From the NCBI GenBank assembly GCA_900320285.1, contig ONRQ01000015.1, positions 1-36,245 on the forward strand: 36,245 nucleotides of DNA. The letters are read 5' to 3'. The DNA comes from an uncultured Eubacteriales bacterium (GTDB lineage: Bacteria > Bacillota > Clostridia > Peptostreptococcales > Anaerovoracaceae). The notes beneath the pieces are model-generated. The model searched no databases. It was not told the origin of the DNA and saw nothing but the letters and a program-made list of their open reading frames with translations. This document shows, in pieces, positions 14,646 through 23,567 of this stretch (the stretch's first letter is position 1; each line of letters begins with the position of its first letter). Made by a program: the position numbers and the translations under genes.

Positions 14646-15449
14646 TCAGCGTACTACCAAACCTCCGATGAGCTGAGCTATATTTCCATATCTCAGCAGC
14701 AAGAAGAACAATATGCATATCACCATGAACAGCGCGTCGCGCGCCTTGAAGCGGTCTATATCCGCGTAATGGAAATGCTCATGGTATCCGCGGAGCATCA
14801 TGCTCGAGAAGAGCTCCTGCGCGCGGTCCATGCTCCGCAGAAGCAGCTGCCCAAGGAATGATCCCCACGCGGAGATGTGGATCCCCTTCTGCCCCGGCGC
14901 GCGCAGATGATACGCATCAGTCATTACAGCAAGTTCTTCCGTCATGACTCCCACGTAGCGGTATGTCAGCTGCAGGAGTGACACGAGCATTGCAGGCACA
15001 TGCAGATTGCGCAGAGCCGCGCAGAGGCTGTCGATCTTGGTAGTCGCCATGAGCAGGAATGATGCCATAAGGCAGAACACGCCCTTCAGCATCAGAGTTA
15101 TCATGGAGATCACGCCGCCCGACACTCCTATGCCGCCAATGCTCACCAGTATCTCTTTATCAAAGAAAGGATTGAAGAGCCCGACCGCCATCACGAGCGG
15201 CAACACTATGCGCAGCTTATAGAAGCAGGTGCGCACTTTTACGCCGCTTATCGTAAACATCAAAACAGGCCACAGCACCATCGGGACGATGCCGCTGAGG
15301 TCGTACTTGTCGAATGAGAGTGTGACAAGGATATATACGATTGTGGTTAGCAGCTTTGCCGCGGGATGCAGAGTGTGGACAGGTGATTTGCGTGCAGCCA
15401 GTTCGTCCATCTCCGAAAGCTCGGCCAAAGCTTTCTGCATTTTGTTCAT
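14646..15449 (-). CDS. cbiQ: ECF transporter transmembrane T component
   Basis: 267 residues with about five to six hydrophobic spans. N-terminal K-S-P-V-H-T-L-H-P-A-A-K-L-L is typical of CbiQ, and the coupling-helix motif L-R-S-M-D-R-A-Q-E-L-F-S-S-M-M-L-R-G-Y lies near residues 205-223 (the M-L-R-G end contacts the ATPase). Forms the scaffold between CbiM and CbiO in the membrane. It follows cbiM by 142 nt, with a perfect palindrome in between, and precedes cbiO. Weak SD (AAAGAAG). Confidence 0.9.
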   Translation of the reverse strand: MNKMQKALAELSEMDELAARKSPVHTLHPAAKLLTTIVYILVTLSFDKYDLSGIVPMVLWPVLMFTISGVKVRTCFYKLRIVLPLVMAVGLFNPFFDKEILVSIGGIGVSGGVISMITLMLKGVFCLMASFLLMATTKIDSLCAALRNLHVPAMLVSLLQLTYRYVGVMTEELAVMTDAYHLRAPGQKGIHISAWGSFLGQLLLRSMDRAQELFSSMMLRGYHEHFHYADIDRFKARDALFMVICILFFLLLRYGNIAQLIGGLVVR

Positions 15450-15522
15450 TGCTTCTTTACAGAGGGACAGTCCCCGTTAGGCACTCAGTCCCTTGTCACA
15501 TGTAGTACTAAAAATCATCAAT

Positions 15523-15546
15523 AAGGGGCATCGTACGATGCCCCTT
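15523..15546 (-). terminator. Perfect 24-nt palindrome between cbiM and cbiQ
   Basis: AAGGGGCATCGT followed by its exact complement. On the minus strand it is followed by TATTGATGATTTTTAG, a loose U-rich tail, so it may act as a partial terminator or an mRNA end-protecting hairpin that raises CbiM over CbiQ. Confidence 0.55.
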
Positions 15547-15591
15547 AACAATATACCATAATTCTTTAGAGAGAGAGGGAAAGAATATGGC

Positions 15592-16647
15592 TTACTCAGT
15601 TTTCAGCTTTCTTTTGCGGAAGAATCCGCCGATCATGCAGATCAGGATCGCAACTCCTGCAACAATAGCCGCTCCGACTATGCCGGATACTGTCGTCCCG
15701 GCTGCCGAGTCGCTGTCCGGGAATGCGTAATCAGGTAAGAACGATGTCTTCTCCTGTATTGACTCCGCCTTTTCGGCCGCGGAGCTCTCGACTCCGAAGT
15801 TCTCCTCATCCAGTCCCATATTAGTGGAGTATCCACCATCCGCATTTCCGAAGAGTGCCCACTCAAGGCCATCCGGGTTTGAGCTTGCCATAAGGCTCAG
15901 TCCGCCGCCTACTACGAGCGCGACTATCGCCAGGATGGAAACGACTGATTTGAGGGAACGCTTTGCGGTTTCACCTTCGCTGAGTTCAACTCCCGACAGG
16001 AGTTCCGGACGTGAATCATGTACAAATACGAGCACGGCCGAAGTGATCAGTCCTTCTACCAGACCGATAGCCAGGTGGATAGGCTGCATCAGAGCGCAGA
16101 ACGCTCCGAACGGCAGCTCGGTTATTCCCGACAGACTTGTCTCAAGCACAACGGAGAATGCCCCCAGTTGCAAGGTGATCACACACCCTATTATCGAGGC
16201 CGCGATGATACGGCCACGCTCGGCGCTCTTGCCCTCGCCGAACCATTTGCTGTTCATTATAGGACGCCAGATCAGGAAGTAGCCGACGAAGCACCCGTAG
16301 AAAGCCATGTTCCAGCAGTTGGCCCCCAGGGCCATTAGCCCCCCGTCGGCGAAGAATAAGCATTGGATCGCCAGTATCACTATCATAGATAGAAAACCGG
16401 CGTACGGCCCAAGCAAGGCCGACAGCAGCATTCCTCCGCACATATGTCCAGAAGATCCTGTCCCCGGAATTGTATAGTTTATCATCTGTCCCGCAAATAC
16501 AAGCGCTGACGTTACCGCCATTACTGGAAGCTTTTGCGGTTCATCATCTTTTTTGAGTTGGTGGATCGATACGCCGGCTGCTGTTGCGGATGCTGCATAC
16601 ATTGTCGCAGCAACTGCAGGAGCCAGCAAAGCATCAGCCATATGCAT
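15592..16647 (-). CDS. cbiM: Nickel/cobalt ECF substrate-binding protein, CbiM-PDGLE fusion
   Basis: 351 residues. Residues 1-205 are CbiM/NikM: the start must be Met1 because His2 is a metal ligand in the family (here M-H-M-A-D); the second histidine is H68 in G-H-M-C-G-G, with F-F-A-D-G-G-L-M-A-L-G-A-N downstream. Residues about 230-340 are a PDGLE (CbiN/NikN-like) domain, with N-P-D-G-L-E and a last membrane span before the basic tail R-K-R-K-L-K. Fused MN forms exist in both nickel and cobalt systems, and the metal cannot be settled here. GGAGGT lies seven bases upstream. First gene of cbiMQO. Confidence 0.92.
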   Translation of the reverse strand: MHMADALLAPAVAATMYAASATAAGVSIHQLKKDDEPQKLPVMAVTSALVFAGQMINYTIPGTGSSGHMCGGMLLSALLGPYAGFLSMIVILAIQCLFFADGGLMALGANCWNMAFYGCFVGYFLIWRPIMNSKWFGEGKSAERGRIIAASIIGCVITLQLGAFSVVLETSLSGITELPFGAFCALMQPIHLAIGLVEGLITSAVLVFVHDSRPELLSGVELSEGETAKRSLKSVVSILAIVALVVGGGLSLMASSNPDGLEWALFGNADGGYSTNMGLDEENFGVESSAAEKAESIQEKTSFLPDYAFPDSDSAAGTTVSGIVGAAIVAGVAILICMIGGFFRKRKLKTE

Positions 16648-16707
16648 AAGAATACCTCCGAGATTGTCCCTTTTATATTAGATACCAAAATTATATGGAC
16701 AGTTTCC

Positions 16708-16731
16708 GGGGCTCACAAGCCCCCGCAGGGG
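16708..16731 (-). promoter_or_regulatory. Mutually exclusive hairpins in the cbiM leader
   Basis: On the minus strand CCCC (16731-16728) can pair with the G-run (16724-16721) around TGC, or that G-run region (16723-16718, GGGGCT) can pair with AGCCCC (16713-16708) around TGTG. The two stems share the G-run, so only one can form. This lies about 60-85 nt upstream of cbiM. I could not match a cobalamin or NiCo riboswitch. Confidence 0.4.
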
Positions 16732-16768
16732 ATGCAATTTCGGTTTTTATTGTTTTTTTGCACTAAAT

Positions 16769-16792
16769 ACGGCCTGCGTTTCCGCAAGCCGT
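16769..16792 (-). terminator. Stem-loop after the DUF5131 gene
   Basis: ACGGCCTGCG (16769-16778) pairs with CGCAAGCCGT (16783-16792) with one mismatch, loop TTTC. It separates the DUF5131 gene from cbiM. The U-rich tail is poor on the minus strand. Confidence 0.5.
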
Positions 16793-16848
16793 CCTTGTAT
16801 CTTTGATGGTCGAAAGAAGCTTATCCGTTTTCAGGCTTTCTGTATTGC

Positions 16849-17727
16849 TTATTTGTTTTCTTTGCATTTGCCGCAGTCGCTGCAGCCGTTGCAGATCAGT
16901 TTCATCGCGCATTCCCTGCAGTTATCGCAATAATGCTTCACATACAGCTGGTCTTCAGGTACCGGCAGCCCCCAGGTGTCTACGAGATCAAACTCCATCG
17001 GCTTACCCTGATAATTCATTCCTGACTTCAGCGCCTGACTCGTCTGCAGACGCTTGCCTTTCAGAGTATACTGCTTCCCGTCCTTAATGAAAGTCGTACC
17101 TGTTTCCATGAAGCAGAATGTTATGTCTCTTGACTCGCATTCCTCTCTCAGCGATTTCACCCAGTCGAAATTGCACGGTCTTCTGCCGCCGTAATTCTCT
17201 CCTCCGCACACGACCTGCTCTATCTGTCCGCTGTCAAGATACCGGCCTAGTTTTACAGGTCCCAGAATCGGAGCAACGTAGATTCCCTTATGTTTAAATG
17301 GAAGTTCCAGAAGTACCGGCAGACGCTCGTCGGCCCGCTTCTGGTTCTCTGTAGTAACGTTCAGGAAGATGTTTTCCCATCCGTCTTCCCAGTCAGAAGG
17401 CAGACACTCAGCTATCCGCTGCGGCCTCTTGGTCACCAAGATGAAGATCACATCGCTTCTCATGCGCATGATGCCCCAGGCTTCATCGCGCCACTGGTCC
17501 GCTTCCTCAAGGAAAAAGTCCGATGTCATGCAGACGCTTATTTTCTCACCGCTCTGTATTTTGTAACTGCCGTTTCTGTTTCTGGACAGGGGGTATCTGA
17601 CATTCGAGGTAAGGTAGATCTCAGAACCTTTCTTATCTCTCATGTCATCAAGATAGTACATATAACAGTTTTCGCAGCCTTCGCTGCATTTGACACATCC
17701 GTGCCAAGGATTCCAGATATCGTGCAT
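16849..17727 (-). CDS. DUF5131 (phage Gp37/Gp68-like) radical-SAM-related protein
   Basis: 292 residues. N-terminal W-N-P-W-H-G-C is the family hallmark, and C14-x3-C18-x2-C21 is a radical SAM-type cluster motif followed by Y. A barrel-like domain continues to about 250 (W-x-N-I-F-L-N-V-T-T-E-N-Q, V-V-C-G-G-E-N-Y-G-G-R-R). The tail (from about 266) has seven cysteines as C-x2-C-x2-C-x5-C-x2-C-x2-C-x2-C, room for one or two extra Fe-S clusters. DUF5131 proteins occur on phages and in bacterial genomes; their substrate is unknown. It starts 6 nt after sdaAA with no clear SD, so it is likely translated by coupling. A link to serine metabolism is not shown. Confidence 0.85.
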   Translation of the reverse strand: MHDIWNPWHGCVKCSEGCENCYMYYLDDMRDKKGSEIYLTSNVRYPLSRNRNGSYKIQSGEKISVCMTSDFFLEEADQWRDEAWGIMRMRSDVIFILVTKRPQRIAECLPSDWEDGWENIFLNVTTENQKRADERLPVLLELPFKHKGIYVAPILGPVKLGRYLDSGQIEQVVCGGENYGGRRPCNFDWVKSLREECESRDITFCFMETGTTFIKDGKQYTLKGKRLQTSQALKSGMNYQGKPMEFDLVDTWGLPVPEDQLYVKHYCDNCRECAMKLICNGCSDCGKCKENK

Positions 17728-17733
17728 GGTTAA

Positions 17734-18633
17734 TTACAGGTGCGCGCGGGCTTTCTGCCATGCGGCCTCTTTGCTGCACTCCGCACACAAAGACGGAGCC
17801 ACTGCGCAGCCGCCCTTAGCTGTTTCGCGAATGCTCTCAGGGAGCGATCTTCCTACATCGTATGTTATCTGTATCATTTCATCCAGCGGTATATGGGGAC
17901 CGACGCCGGCCAATGCAAGTTCAGCTGCAGTATAGGCCCCGACAGCTCCCATCGCGTTCCTTGTCTGGCAAGGCACCTCAACAAGTCCGCGGACCGGATC
18001 ACATGCAAGCCCAAGCAGATTGGAAAGTGCGATACTCGCAGCATGGCAGCACTGTTCCGGAGTTCCGCCGAGTATCTCAACCAAAGCGCTTGCCGCCATG
18101 GCGGATGCGGATCCGACCTCTGCCTGGCATCCTGCTTCCGCACCGGCTACAGAACCATTTCTTGTAATGATATAGCCTATAGCGCCGGCATTTATCAATC
18201 CCTTCCTTATGGCATCAACGCTTATGTCGTACGACTCATACAGCGACATAAGAACAGCCGGCAGGACTCCTGCTGACCCTGCAGTCGGGGCCGCAACAAT
18301 GACTCCCATGCTCGCATTCGTCTCAGCGACCGCAAGAGCATTGACTATCGCTCTGTGTATGACAGGTCCGCAGACAGCCTTTGACTCATCGAGCTGATTA
18401 AGCTTGTTTGCCTCCCCACCGATCAGACCGCCCATCGATTTGACAGGTTCGGATATCGGGCGGTCGACCGCAGTATTCATTACGCGGAGTATCCCGTCTA
18501 CCTGCTCGATCAGTGATTCTCTCCTGAGCTCGCCCAGCTGCATCTCCCTGTTGATCATAACCTCAGAAATAGGTTTCTTCTTATCATGGCACAGCTTGAG
18601 AAGTTCTTTTGCATTCCTGAAATCCCAGTTCAT
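17734..18633 (-). CDS. sdaAA: L-serine dehydratase, iron-sulfur alpha subunit
   Basis: 299 residues, the normal length of the alpha chain of the two-subunit clostridial enzyme. Contains the conserved A-P-T-A-G-S-A-G-V-L-P block and the cysteines G-C-Q-A-E-V-G-S-A-S and C-D-P-V-x-G that bind a [4Fe-4S] cluster in this family. With SdaAB it converts L-serine to pyruvate and ammonia in the cytosol without pyridoxal phosphate; the cluster is oxygen-sensitive. GGGAGGT precedes ATG 18633, 11 nt after the end of sdaAB. Confidence 0.95.
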   Translation of the reverse strand: MNWDFRNAKELLKLCHDKKKPISEVMINREMQLGELRRESLIEQVDGILRVMNTAVDRPISEPVKSMGGLIGGEANKLNQLDESKAVCGPVIHRAIVNALAVAETNASMGVIVAAPTAGSAGVLPAVLMSLYESYDISVDAIRKGLINAGAIGYIITRNGSVAGAEAGCQAEVGSASAMAASALVEILGGTPEQCCHAASIALSNLLGLACDPVRGLVEVPCQTRNAMGAVGAYTAAELALAGVGPHIPLDEMIQITYDVGRSLPESIRETAKGGCAVAPSLCAECSKEAAWQKARAHL

Positions 18634-18644
18634 AGTGCACCTCC

Positions 18645-19319
18645 CTATATCTCGATCAGATCAACGCTGGTGACTGTTTCATACTGAAGAATTTTCTCTT
18701 TCAGTTCTTCGGAAACAGTACTGTCAGTCTCAACTACGGTAACTGCTTTTAAGCCCTTTCCTTCTCTGAAGAGCTTGAGCGTCGCAACGTTGACAGCCTC
18801 CTCAGCGAGGCAGCTGGTAATGTAAGCGACTGTGCCGGTCACATCCCGGTGGCCGATAATCATTGTGCTGTACTCACCATTAAAGTCGACCTCAATGTCG
18901 TTAAGTCTCCTGATACGGACACGTCCCCCTCCGATGGATTCGCCTCTTATCAGGAGAGTATGCCCATCCTCTCCCGTCATAAGTATATCGACGGTATTAG
19001 GGTGGCTTACGGAAGTCTTCTTATCCACAACAAATTTCACTTTAAGCCAGTTTTTTCGCGCTTCAGCATACGCGTTTCTGATACGCACGTCATCCGACCT
19101 GTACCCGAGCATGCCGCCTATCAGAGCCCTGTCAGTACCATGCCCTTTGTAGGTCTCCGCAAATGAACCGTATAGTGTAAACTCGGCTTTTACCGGGGTT
19201 CCTGTGAATATCTGTCTGGCCATCCAGGCAATAGTTGCGGCACCGGAAGTATGCGAGCTTGATGGCCCTACCATTACAGGTCCTATAACATCGAAAAGCC
19301 CGATGTAATTATTTGCCAT
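18645..19319 (-). CDS. sdaAB: L-serine dehydratase, beta subunit
   Basis: 224 residues. Residues about 1-140 form the beta domain with the conserved G-P-S-S-S-H-T-S-G-A motif near residue 18-27; residues about 145-224 form an ACT domain (T-G-T-V-A-Y-I-T to the end) that may sense serine or other amino acids. Strong AAGGAGGGAG site. It begins only 24 nt after the CotH gene ends and 11 nt before sdaAA, so promoter position is uncertain: either it lies within the end of CotH or the unit is one long transcript. Confidence 0.95.
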   Translation of the reverse strand: MANNYIGLFDVIGPVMVGPSSSHTSGAATIAWMARQIFTGTPVKAEFTLYGSFAETYKGHGTDRALIGGMLGYRSDDVRIRNAYAEARKNWLKVKFVVDKKTSVSHPNTVDILMTGEDGHTLLIRGESIGGGRVRIRRLNDIEVDFNGEYSTMIIGHRDVTGTVAYITSCLAEEAVNVATLKLFREGKGLKAVTVVETDSTVSEELKEKILQYETVTSVDLIEI

Positions 19320-19343
19320 GCTCCCTCCTTATCTCTTTACTTT

Positions 19344-21974
19344 TTACTTCTTCGTTTTTATAGATCTGATCTTTGACCAGGAAGAATAGTACTTTTTCCC
19401 TTTCAGTACCTTGTACGTGCGAATGCGAACGTAGTATTTCCTGCCGCGTTTAAGCTTTTTTATTTTCTTTGAAGTTTTCTTATAGCCTTTGACCGATACC
19501 GTCCTTTTGTTTTTTGTAAACTTCCTGTTTGTCGCCAGCTGTATCTGATATCCGCTTATGTGCGATGATACCACCTTCGCGGTCTGTTTCTTCCATCGTA
19601 CCGTGATCGCTTTCGATGACCGCCTGAGCTTCTTAATCTTCGTTCCCTTGAGCTTTACCGTTGCGCCTTCCTGCTTATCAGGTATTTGCTTATTAGGTAT
19701 TACATCTGCCGCATCTTTTACTGTCACTTCACAGGTGGCTGTGTGTGTTTTATAGTTTCCTTCGGAATCAGCGTTGAGCGGCATAATGTTTACCGTGATC
19801 ACGGCCGTGCCCGGGGCTTGAGCTCTTACAACACCACTCATATCTACTGATGCTACGGATTCATTTCCGCTTTCATACATTATTATAGTGTTCTCAAGCA
19901 CTTGACCTTCCGGTTCAAGCGTCCATCTGATCTGATCTGCTTCTCCCGTTTTCAGGCTAATCTTCGGTGTATCACATCTCACACCGGTTATTTTCTGAGC
20001 TTCGGTCACTTTCGAGTCATAGACATGCAGTACATATGATGCTGACATTCCGCTCTTGTGTGTGGCTGTTACTACCACATCACCTGTCCCCCGGAGCGTT
20101 ACGGCTCCTGCTTCACTTACGGTCGCTATATCTTCTTTTGATGAAGACCAGGATACATCCTTGAACGTCACATTTTCCGGTATAAAACTGGCTTCTGTGA
20201 TCAGCTCATATTTCCCGTACTGCAGATCCGCCCAGTCCTCCCGCCGTGGAAGATACATCGCAGCGGGATTGATCTCATCTTCGTTGCTGATGTATCTTGC
20301 ATTGAACACGGTATCCTGCATTATTGAATAATCACCCAGAAATTGCTGTTCTTCCTCGCAGTACCAGCCCACAAACGACTTCCCGTCTTTTGCAGGAGCT
20401 TCAGGAGGATCAAACTCATCCGGATTCGCATTTTCCCTTACGTTCTCAGTCTTTATCGTGGTTCCGTCAGCAGCGTAGGTGATCGTCACCGTTGCCTTCT
20501 GAATAATGTCAAGATTGTCATTTACCCATACCCGTCTCTGATCGATCCACTTCTTCTGCTTTTCGATCACCAGATCGTACTGTTCTGTCGCAGCACTGCC
20601 CGGAAGATCCGGCCAGAGAAGACTGTTTTTAATCTGCGATGCTGCAGTTTCCGCCTTGAACTGATCGATAACACCGTTATCTTTGGTAAGCAATTCCAGC
20701 TTTCCATTCATCAGCTTCCATCTTTCTTTAAGAAGCTCCGTGAACAGAGGGTCCTTCTCGCGCAGGGCGGCTGTCCATGTGAACCAGGAATTATTGAAAC
20801 CGCTGACATCCTCTTCATAATCATTAATATTATCAGTATCGTCGTTCTGATCTCCAAGCGAGGCGTCAAAATCCCATAAAGGTCCCCAGCAAAGTTTGCT
20901 GTCTCTGTCTTTGTAAAGGTAAGTGCTTCCTGTCATGAAAGCATCACCGTTTTGGGTGAATTCCTGTATGAGCCAGTAATCAGCCAGAGAATCAAGGTCC
21001 ATAAGCCCGGCTATCTCGTTATGAGTCTCCTCGTCGATGGATCCGGGTGTCATTATGAGGTTTTCGACATCCTGGATGTATCTGCTTATGTACTCGCGCT
21101 GCCTGTTCTGACCTTCTTTGAGCTCACTGCTGTCATCGCCTTCATATTCAGGCGTTCTGATGTAATACTCCAAACCGTTTTCAGTCCTGAAGACCGCATT
21201 GCGGGGCTCATCACTGTCCTGTGTTTCGTTATAAAAGGATATGAGGTAGCCGCCGCTTATATTGAATTCTCCCTCTTCTTCCGCATTGCTCTTTTTAAGC
21301 TCTTTTATGTTGACCCGGTTTTCTTCAACACTCACAAGCTCACTCAGACAGTAGCTTCCGAGATAGCTTTCGGAACCATAACTGCCCTTCATGACAACAT
21401 CTACAGGTACCATTTCAGGCGTAAACTGCAGACCCATCTGCTCGCCGAGCCAGCTGACGATGCGGTTCTTCATGAGTGTCTCATCTTCGGCATTTGCCAG
21501 CAAAGCCCATTCTTTACTGCTTCCCATGCCGAAAAGATCCTGCCCGGATTTGAACTTTATCTTGTAAGGCTTCTTATCATCCGTCCAGGTCGCATTGCCT
21601 CTGCCTCGTATATAGCTGAGCATTAGCTTACCGGTCTCAGCATCCGGGCTCAGCACTGAGTCCCCATAGCCGTAGCTGTATCCTTCCGGCATCAGTATAT
21701 CAATGCTGCCCGTACATCTGACGCTGTGATCCTCGCTTTCATTCATATCCTGTATCGATCCGTATGTATCACCTTTTTCATCAGTGTACAGCTCGCACTC
21801 ATCAACATTTATGACTATGAGCGGTATCCCGTTCTCAGGTTCCGTCGGCACAGATACAGCTGAACCATCATCTACTGTACGGTCATCATATGCAAAAGCC
21901 GCAAGCGGCATCATCGTTATGATCAGTATCAAGATCATGAGCATGGCCAGCGTATTAAACGATCTTTTTCCCAT
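19344..21974 (-). CDS. Secreted CotH-kinase protein with Big and fibronectin-like domains
   Basis: 876 residues. Signal peptide 1-28 ending A-F-A. CotH-like kinase domain about 50-480: G-R-G-N-A-T-W (124-130), K-K-P-Y-K-I-K-F and the catalytic-region W-D-F-D-A-S (367-372). Then an InlB/Listeria-Bacteroides-like repeat (495-562), two Ig-like Big_2 domains (about 570-655 and 660-755), and a fibronectin-like, very basic end (775-876) full of K-K and R-R pairs. No LPXTG or C-terminal span, so the basic end may bind the wall by charge. CotH kinases phosphorylate spore-coat or secreted proteins in other bacteria; the target here is unknown. GGAGGAAAG upstream. sdaAB follows directly. Confidence 0.88.
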   Translation of the reverse strand: MGKRSFNTLAMLMILILIITMMPLAAFAYDDRTVDDGSAVSVPTEPENGIPLIVINVDECELYTDEKGDTYGSIQDMNESEDHSVRCTGSIDILMPEGYSYGYGDSVLSPDAETGKLMLSYIRGRGNATWTDDKKPYKIKFKSGQDLFGMGSSKEWALLANAEDETLMKNRIVSWLGEQMGLQFTPEMVPVDVVMKGSYGSESYLGSYCLSELVSVEENRVNIKELKKSNAEEEGEFNISGGYLISFYNETQDSDEPRNAVFRTENGLEYYIRTPEYEGDDSSELKEGQNRQREYISRYIQDVENLIMTPGSIDEETHNEIAGLMDLDSLADYWLIQEFTQNGDAFMTGSTYLYKDRDSKLCWGPLWDFDASLGDQNDDTDNINDYEEDVSGFNNSWFTWTAALREKDPLFTELLKERWKLMNGKLELLTKDNGVIDQFKAETAASQIKNSLLWPDLPGSAATEQYDLVIEKQKKWIDQRRVWVNDNLDIIQKATVTITYAADGTTIKTENVRENANPDEFDPPEAPAKDGKSFVGWYCEEEQQFLGDYSIMQDTVFNARYISNEDEINPAAMYLPRREDWADLQYGKYELITEASFIPENVTFKDVSWSSSKEDIATVSEAGAVTLRGTGDVVVTATHKSGMSASYVLHVYDSKVTEAQKITGVRCDTPKISLKTGEADQIRWTLEPEGQVLENTIIMYESGNESVASVDMSGVVRAQAPGTAVITVNIMPLNADSEGNYKTHTATCEVTVKDAADVIPNKQIPDKQEGATVKLKGTKIKKLRRSSKAITVRWKKQTAKVVSSHISGYQIQLATNRKFTKNKRTVSVKGYKKTSKKIKKLKRGRKYYVRIRTYKVLKGKKYYSSWSKIRSIKTKK

Positions 21975-22346
21975 TCTTTCCTCCAGCTGCAGCAGCTTAT
22001 CCCATTATTTTTTCAGGCGCCTTCCGTATTTCCAATGCAGTAAAGAAAGCACCCCTCCCTTTTCTTTGTTCCTGATTATACTATACATTACTCACATTCT
22101 ACGATATGAGATTATTTCACAGAATACAGACATCTGCACTTTGCACTGAAGCCAATTTCCGCTGAATCTAATATGTTAAAAAGTACAATTTTTAGCAAAA
22201 TTTTTGTAGATTTTCACAATGTATTAATGTATTATCAAAGGCGTCCACGCACGAGCGTACTGCCGGATAATGCAGTTATTTGATGGACTTACGACTCATT
22301 CGCAGGACATATGTTATTAGGGTATTGAGACTGAAAGAGATTATTT
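21975..22346. other. Divergent intergenic region, CotH / ATP-grasp
   Basis: No gene seen. For the CotH gene, the minus strand has a TATAGTATAAT -10 region (near 22075-22085) about 100 nt upstream of its ATG, with an unremarkable -35. AGGCGCCT palindrome sits in the CotH leader. The side facing the ATP-grasp gene is AT-rich with no promoter I can place confidently. Confidence 0.5.
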
Positions 22347-23567
22347 ATGAACTTCATTTTTATTGCACCGAATTTCCCGGAGAATTACCGGCATTTCTGT
22401 GACAGACTGCACCGCAATGGTGTCACCGTTCTTGGCATTGGCGATGCTCCTTATGACTCGCTGAGCGAAACCGTTAAAAACTCTCTGACTGAGTATTACA
22501 AAGTCGATTCTCTCGAAGACTACGGTCAGGTCTATCGAGCCGTCGCATTCCTCGCTTTCAGGTATGGCCGCATAGACTGGATCGAATCCAACAACGAATA
22601 CTGGCTGGAGCTTGACGCAAAGCTGCGGCAGGATTTTAACGTTACCACAGGAGTGCAGCCTGATGATCTTGCTCTGTGGAAAAGCAAGGCAGCCATGAAA
22701 CCTGTGTATAAATCCGCAGGTATCCCTTCTGCACGCCAGCATCATGTATCAACTATCGAAGCCGCTCGTGATTTTCTTGAGGAGACAGGCGGATATCCTG
22801 TATTTGCAAAACCGAATGTCGGTGTAGGCGCAAGCGACACTTATAAAATCGAAAACGATGAAGATCTTAAGGCATTCTTTGAGGAAACATCCGGCCATGA
22901 TTATGTCATGGAGGAGTTTGTCGTAGGAGACATCTACTCTTATGATGCGGTATGTGATGAAAACGGAGACCCTCTCTTTGAGTCGTCATTCATGTGTATC
23001 AATGTTGCAGACGCAGTAAACAACGGAACGGAAACAGTCTATTATGTGCTGCCTGAGGTTCCGGAACAACTCCGCGGTTACGGACGTAAGGCGCTGAAGG
23101 AATTCAAGGTGAAAAGCAGGTTCATCCATTTCGAGTTCTTCAGGCTGACCGAGGCAAAAAAGGGTCTTGGTGATGTTGGTGATTTCGTAGGACTTGAAGT
23201 AAACATGAGACCGGCCGGAGGCTTCACTCCGGATATGATCAACTTCTCCCATTCAACTGATGCGTATCAGATATGGGCAGACATGGTCAGCACCGGAACG
23301 AGCTCAGGCAGAAAGAACGGACCTGACCGCTGGTGTGTCTTCGCAAGCCGCAAGGACAGGTTCACGCATGAGCGCACTCACGAGGAGATCCTTTCGCGCT
23401 ATGACGGAAAGCTCGTAATGTGCGAGCGTATGCCGGATATCTTTTCGGATGCAATGGGAAATCAGATGTATATTGCCCTGCTGGATACGGAAGATGAGGT
23501 CCGCGACTATGTTCAGTTCATACTTGACAAGCAGGCAAAGATAGTGATCCCAAGCCTTTATGCCTGA
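22347..23567 (+). CDS. ATP-grasp carboxylate-amine ligase
   Basis: 406 residues. N-terminal pre-ATP-grasp domain (1-110), an ATP-grasp domain (about 115-310) with the P-V-F-A-K-P-N-V-G-V-G-A-S-D loop near 150-163 and the M-E-E-F-V-x-G-D-I-Y-S-Y-D segment, and Mg2+ ligands in F-V-G-L-E-V-N-M-R-P-A-G-G (near 283-295). The C-terminal part (about 310-400) is a variable cap. Such proteins join a carboxylate to an amine using ATP; the substrate is unknown. No co-transcribed gene indicates a pathway. A weak SD (AAAGAGA) lies seven to ten bases upstream. Confidence 0.85.
   Translation: MNFIFIAPNFPENYRHFCDRLHRNGVTVLGIGDAPYDSLSETVKNSLTEYYKVDSLEDYGQVYRAVAFLAFRYGRIDWIESNNEYWLELDAKLRQDFNVTTGVQPDDLALWKSKAAMKPVYKSAGIPSARQHHVSTIEAARDFLEETGGYPVFAKPNVGVGASDTYKIENDEDLKAFFEETSGHDYVMEEFVVGDIYSYDAVCDENGDPLFESSFMCINVADAVNNGTETVYYVLPEVPEQLRGYGRKALKEFKVKSRFIHFEFFRLTEAKKGLGDVGDFVGLEVNMRPAGGFTPDMINFSHSTDAYQIWADMVSTGTSSGRKNGPDRWCVFASRKDRFTHERTHEEILSRYDGKLVMCERMPDIFSDAMGNQMYIALLDTEDEVRDYVQFILDKQAKIVIPSLYA

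Noticed and set aside
16665-16800. Cobalamin riboswitch in the cbiM leader
   Set aside because: No B12-box-like conserved block was seen by eye; only GC-rich alternative stems.
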